A program made the translations under genes and the position numbers. 64,000 nucleotides of DNA from Nonomuraea fuscirosea. Lineage in GTDB: Bacteria > Actinomycetota > Actinomycetes > Streptosporangiales > Streptosporangiaceae. Below are positions 60,930 to 64,000 of this stretch, piece after piece (within the stretch, counting starts at the first letter, position 1; each line of letters begins with the position of its first letter). The stretch spans positions 62,001 through 126,000 of the forward strand of contig NZ_PVNG01000018.1 of the NCBI RefSeq assembly GCF_003001935.1, read 5' to 3'. Under the pieces are notes generated by a model. It searched no databases and had not been told where the DNA came from. It worked only from the letters and a program-made list of their open reading frames with translations.

Positions 60930-62114
60930 TCAGATAAGGGTGTGTTCGGTCCACGCGCCCGCCAGCAGCCTGGCCACGGTGGTGCTCAGCACCCGGACGC
61001 CGTGGGTGGAGCCGGGCTCGATGCCCACCAGTTCCCGCACCCGCCGCAGCCGGTAGTCGAGCGTGCGCGGATGGATGTGCAGCGACTCGGCCGTACGCAG
61101 GCGGTTCATGTCGTGGCGGTAGTAGGCGTCCAGCGTCGGGACCAGGTCGGGCCCGTCCCCGAGCCGGCGCGCCGTCTCCCGCAGCCACTGGTCCACCTGC
61201 GGCGTCTCCACCGCGCCCAGCTCGGCGAACACGTCCGCCACCCCGTACGACCTGCGCGGCACCCGCTCCATCGGCGCCACCCTGCTGACCTTTCGCGCCA
61301 GCGCGGCCGCCTGCGCCAGGGTGTGGCGGCGGCCGTGTGCGGTGCCGGTCGAGCACGGCCGCCCCGCGATCTCGGCCACCGTCCGCGCCAGCGCCAGCCC
61401 CGTCTCCTCGGCCGCCGTACGGTGCTCGGGCCGCGTCCCGTGATACGGCACCAGCGCCACGAACTCGTCCGGCTCCTGCCACCCGAACGGCACCCGGTGC
61501 CGCCGCAGCAGCGTGCACACGACCTCCTCCCTGCGCTTCGGCGGCGGCGCCGAGGCCACCCGGACGACCGTGACCAGGTAGTGCTCGGCCGTCGGCACCC
61601 CGAGGTGGTCGGCCAGCTCGGCGGCCATCGGGTCGTCGTGCAGCACCATGGTGGCCAGCAGGTGCACGCGCGAGGCCGTCGGCAGGAACCGTTCGTACCC
61701 GCGGAAATAGCCGCGCGTGTAGGCCGCCTGCGCCGTCGGGCCGTTACGGCCCAGCCAGTCGATCAGCCGCATCGTGTCGGTTAGATCGCCCGGCCCGGCC
61801 GCCTCGGCGATCTCCCGCAGGGTGAAGGCGGCGTGCAGCGCGAGCGCGCCGCGCTGGCAGGCGGGCGCCACGCCCTGCGCGCCGCGCTGCTCGCCGACCG
61901 ACTCGATGAAGGCCAGGTCGCCGTCCAGCAGCGGCTCGCCGGACGCGGCCAGCTCGGCTGTCCGCCTCCGTACGACGACCGCGAACTCCAGCATCGACGC
62001 CCGCGCCCTGGGCTCGACGGCCTGGAAGCCGGCGATCTCGCGGGCGCAGGCGTCCACCACTTTCCTGGCATTGTCGTCGGCCCGGCGTCCGAGCATGCCG
62101 AAGAGGTCCCCCAT
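60930..62114 (-). CDS. PucR/CdaR-type transcriptional regulator
   Basis: 394 residues from ATG 62114 with GGGGAG eight bases upstream. A helical N-terminal sensory region (about 1-170) and a degenerate GGDEF-like middle part are followed by a C-terminal PucR helix-turn-helix: LVPTLDAYYRHDMNRLRTAE, SLHIHPRTLDYRLRRVREL. This is the CdaR/PucR family, which activates purine, sugar-acid or secondary-metabolite genes. The divergent ABC exporter genes at 62342 are likely targets. The intergenic region has a cluster of GTGAAAC half-sites. Confidence 0.87.
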   Translation of the reverse strand: MGDLFGMLGRRADDNARKVVDACAREIAGFQAVEPRARASMLEFAVVVRRRTAELAASGEPLLDGDLAFIESVGEQRGAQGVAPACQRGALALHAAFTLREIAEAAGPGDLTDTMRLIDWLGRNGPTAQAAYTRGYFRGYERFLPTASRVHLLATMVLHDDPMAAELADHLGVPTAEHYLVTVVRVASAPPPKRREEVVCTLLRRHRVPFGWQEPDEFVALVPYHGTRPEHRTAAEETGLALARTVAEIAGRPCSTGTAHGRRHTLAQAAALARKVSRVAPMERVPRRSYGVADVFAELGAVETPQVDQWLRETARRLGDGPDLVPTLDAYYRHDMNRLRTAESLHIHPRTLDYRLRRVRELVGIEPGSTHGVRVLSTTVARLLAGAWTEHTLI

Positions 62115-62256
62115 GTCGAATTCTCCCCGTGACGTCGCCGTGTCTCCATGAAACGCGCAGTTCCGTATTCGCCGGAGGGACGTCCGCGTATCAAAAGAAT
62201 TTCGCGCGCCGCTGACAATGTGCCGGAGACCAGGCCACATGAATATCGGCCCGCCG

Positions 62257-62319
62257 TTTCACGGTGAAAGTTTCACGCCGCCGGCGCTCCGTGAAACCCG
62301 GTCGAGGGCACCGTGAAAC
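62257..62319. promoter_or_regulatory. Cluster of GTGAAAC half-sites (candidate operator)
   Basis: Five copies of GTGAAA or its complement occur within 63 bp: the palindrome TTTCACGGTGAAA (62257-62269), GTTTCAC (62270-62276), GTGAAAC (62291-62297) and GTGAAAC (62313-62319). It lies just upstream of the ABC transporter start (62342) and 143 bp from the PucR-type start, fitting a cooperative binding array. Confidence 0.6.
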
Positions 62320-62341
62320 CGGCGCCGCCGAGAGTGGCGCC

Positions 62342-63352
62342 ATGAGCATCACAGAACTCGACCCGCCCCCCGACGTGGCCGTACGCGCCCAGGGCTTGGC
62401 GAAGACGTTCGGCGGCCATCGCGCGGTCGACGGGATCAACCTGGACGTGCGGACCGGCGAGATCTTCGGCGTGCTCGGCCCGAACGGCGCCGGGAAGACC
62501 ACCATGCTGCGGATGCTGGCCACCCTGCTGAAGATCGACGCCGGCCGGGCCGAGATCTTCGGGGTCGACGTGGTCGATCAGCCGCACGTCATCCGCCAGC
62601 TCGTCGGCGTCACCGGACAGTACGCCTCCGTCGACGAGAGCCTGACCGCCCGCGAGAACCTCTGGCTGTTCGGCCGGCTCCAGGGCGTCGCCAGCTCGCG
62701 AGCCCGGAGCATCGCCGCCGAGCTGCTGGAGCAGTTCGGCCTGGAGGAGGCCGCCGACAAGCCGATCGCGCAGTTCTCCGGCGGCATGCGGCGTCGCCTC
62801 GACCTGGCGGCCAGCCTGATCACCAGGCCGCCGCTGATCTTCCTGGACGAGCCGACCACCGGGCTCGACCCGCGTACCCGCGGCCAGATGTGGGAGACCA
62901 TCCGCGGCCTGGTCGCCGACGGCTGCACCGTGCTGCTGACCACCCAGTACCTGGACGAGGCCGACCAGCTCGCCGACCGCGTCGCCGTCATCGACCACGG
63001 CCGCAAGGTCGCCGAGGGTACCCCCGACGAGCTCAAGACGGCGGTCGGCAACTCGACCCTCCAGCTGCTGCTCGCCCAGCCGGACGACGTACCCGCCGCC
63101 GTGCGGGTGGTGCGGCGCGTGCTCGGCTCAGAGCCCGTGCTCAGCCCGGAGCAGGGCCGGCTCAACGTCGCGCTCGACCAGGCCGACCTGGCGGCGGAGG
63201 TGCTGATCGCGCTGCGTACCGCCGGGGTGTCGATCTCCTCGGTGAGCGTGGCCAAGCCCAGCCTGGACGAGGTGTTCCTCGCCCTCACCGGCCACGAGAC
63301 GGACGGCGACGAGGCCGGGAACGCTGCCGGCACCATGGAGGAGAACCGATGA
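62342..63352 (+). CDS. ABC exporter ATP-binding protein, DrrA-like
   Basis: 336-residue ATPase subunit of an ABC-2 type exporter. Walker A GPNGAGKTT, Q-loop near VTGQYASVDESLT, signature FSGGMRRRLDL, Walker B LIFLDEPTTGLD and H-region TQYLDEADQLADRV are all present. A C-terminal DUF4162-like extension (about 250-325, ending PSLDEVFLALTG) is typical of DrrA, which exports hydrophobic drugs or antibiotics. The stop overlaps the permease start (ATGA). Probable control by the divergent PucR-type regulator. Confidence 0.93.
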   Translation: MSITELDPPPDVAVRAQGLAKTFGGHRAVDGINLDVRTGEIFGVLGPNGAGKTTMLRMLATLLKIDAGRAEIFGVDVVDQPHVIRQLVGVTGQYASVDESLTARENLWLFGRLQGVASSRARSIAAELLEQFGLEEAADKPIAQFSGGMRRRLDLAASLITRPPLIFLDEPTTGLDPRTRGQMWETIRGLVADGCTVLLTTQYLDEADQLADRVAVIDHGRKVAEGTPDELKTAVGNSTLQLLLAQPDDVPAAVRVVRRVLGSEPVLSPEQGRLNVALDQADLAAEVLIALRTAGVSISSVSVAKPSLDEVFLALTGHETDGDEAGNAAGTMEENR

Positions 63353-64000
63353 GCACCACGATCGCACCCGCCCGCGAGAGCGTCCGCGCCACCGACCGCG
63401 TCGCCACCGCCCGGCGGCGCGTCACCGTCGGCGAGACGTTCAGCCAGACCATGACGCTGGCCTGGCGGGCGCTGAAGCGGATGCGCCGCAACCCGGAGCA
63501 GTTCTTCGACGTGGCGCTGCAGCCCATCCTGTTCACCGCGATGTTCGCCTACGTCTTCGGCGGCGCCATCGCCGGCGACGTGGAGAGCTACCTGCCCCTG
63601 ATGATCCCCGGCATCCTCGCCCAGACCGTGCTCACGACGTGCATGGCCACCGGCACGCAACTGCGCGAGGACATGGAGAAGGGCGTCTTCGACCGGTTCA
63701 AGTCGCTGCCGATCGCCCGGATCGCGCCCCTGGCCGGCCCCATGGTCGCCGACCTGCTGCGGTACGCGATCGCGGCCACGCTGACCTTCGGCATGGGCAT
63801 CGTGATGGGTTATCGCCCGGGCGGCGGGGCGGGCGGCGTGCTCGCCGCGATCCTGCTGGCCATCTTCACGGGCTGGTCGCTGGCGTGGATCTTCACCTGG
63901 ATCGGCACGATCGCCAGGAGCGCCCAGGCCGTGCAGGGCATCTCGATGATGATCCTGTTCCCGCTGACGTTCCTGTCGAACGCGTTCGTCCCGGTCGAGT
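63349..64000 (+). CDS. ABC-2 type exporter permease, DrrB-like (cut by window end)
   Basis: The first 217 codons are seen; the frame is open at the end of the window. After a cytoplasmic N-terminus of about 40 residues with TLAWRALKRMRRNPEQFFDV come hydrophobic helices (about 57-75, 80-100, 125-145, 160-185, 195-210). The ABC-2 membrane signature includes SLPIARIAPLAGPMVADLL and a final FPLTFLSNAFVPVE. It pairs with the DrrA-like ATPase by ATGA overlap. Substrate unknown. Confidence 0.9.
   Translation, partial: MSTTIAPARESVRATDRVATARRRVTVGETFSQTMTLAWRALKRMRRNPEQFFDVALQPILFTAMFAYVFGGAIAGDVESYLPLMIPGILAQTVLTTCMATGTQLREDMEKGVFDRFKSLPIARIAPLAGPMVADLLRYAIAATLTFGMGIVMGYRPGGGAGGVLAAILLAIFTGWSLAWIFTWIGTIARSAQAVQGISMMILFPLTFLSNAFVPVE

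Overview
The window is very GC-rich DNA (about 70% by eye) with actinobacterial gene content: a pkn/pbp/rod/pstP/fha growth-control operon, polyprenol-dependent mannosyltransferases, a bacterial proteasome activator, LytR-CpsA-Psr and PASTA-kinase proteins, frequent GTG starts and rare TTA codons. Gene content and style fit a filamentous actinomycete of the Streptosporangiaceae type (for example Nonomuraea or a relative). That assignment is inference from gene content, not from a marker search. The presence of the pkn operon suggests a location not far from the chromosomal origin, although no origin is seen here.

Layout. 0-9 kb: leftward operon fhaA-fhaB-pstP-rodA-pbpA-pknA-pknB, which couples Ser/Thr phosphorylation to peptidoglycan elongation, preceded by tRNA-Leu(CAG). 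9.1-9.6 kb: gene-free and hairpin-rich. 9.6-25 kb: two CNNM/CBS membrane proteins, an LCP ligase, TenA, an Fpg/Nei glycosylase, an MFS pump with a divergent HxlR regulator and a rhodanese, a TPP riboswitch controlling a CytX-type permease, Ogt, a large PAS/GAF histidine kinase, an RsbW-like ATPase, a YidC paralogue with two small membrane proteins, and a two-component pair. 25-34.9 kb: a STAS protein, GT2, DinB, a B-lectin protein, two GT-C mannosyltransferases around a 995-residue phosphatase-like membrane protein, and a DUF4446 protein. 35-42 kb: pheA and serS surrounded by long gene-free stretches built from unrelated tandem repeats. 42-47.7 kb: cold-shock protein, HAD hydrolase, quinone reductase plus proteasome activator, a ParA-like ATPase with a huge disordered arm, tRNA-Ser(TGA), and a second STAS protein. 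47.8-54.5 kb: a Nudix-NYN fusion, an M15 peptidase, a stress/MFS operon (UspA, two SPW-type membrane proteins, DHA2 pump) with a divergent TetR, and a secreted GH6-CBM2 cellulase under a perfect CebR-type operator. 54.6-64 kb: a luciferase-like oxidoreductase, an unusual four-gene operon (membrane PAS protein, coiled-coil protein, DUF6745-like protein, small unknown), TetR plus alpha/beta hydrolase, a secreted Cys-rich protein, a PucR/CdaR-type regulator, and a DrrAB-like ABC exporter cut by the window end.

Themes. Cell-envelope construction and its phosphorylation control dominate the left end. Lipoglycan-type mannosyl transfer is centred on 28-34 kb. Partner-switching regulators (RsbW-like, two STAS proteins, a sensor kinase) are scattered without a local sigma factor. 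The most unusual features are the series of sequence-unrelated minisatellites immediately 3' of genes between 26 and 42 kb, the four-gene PAS/coiled-coil/DUF6745 operon, the Nudix-NYN fusion, and two mutually exclusive hairpins in the leader of the YidC paralogue. No CRISPR array, insertion sequence, integrase or prophage was recognised.
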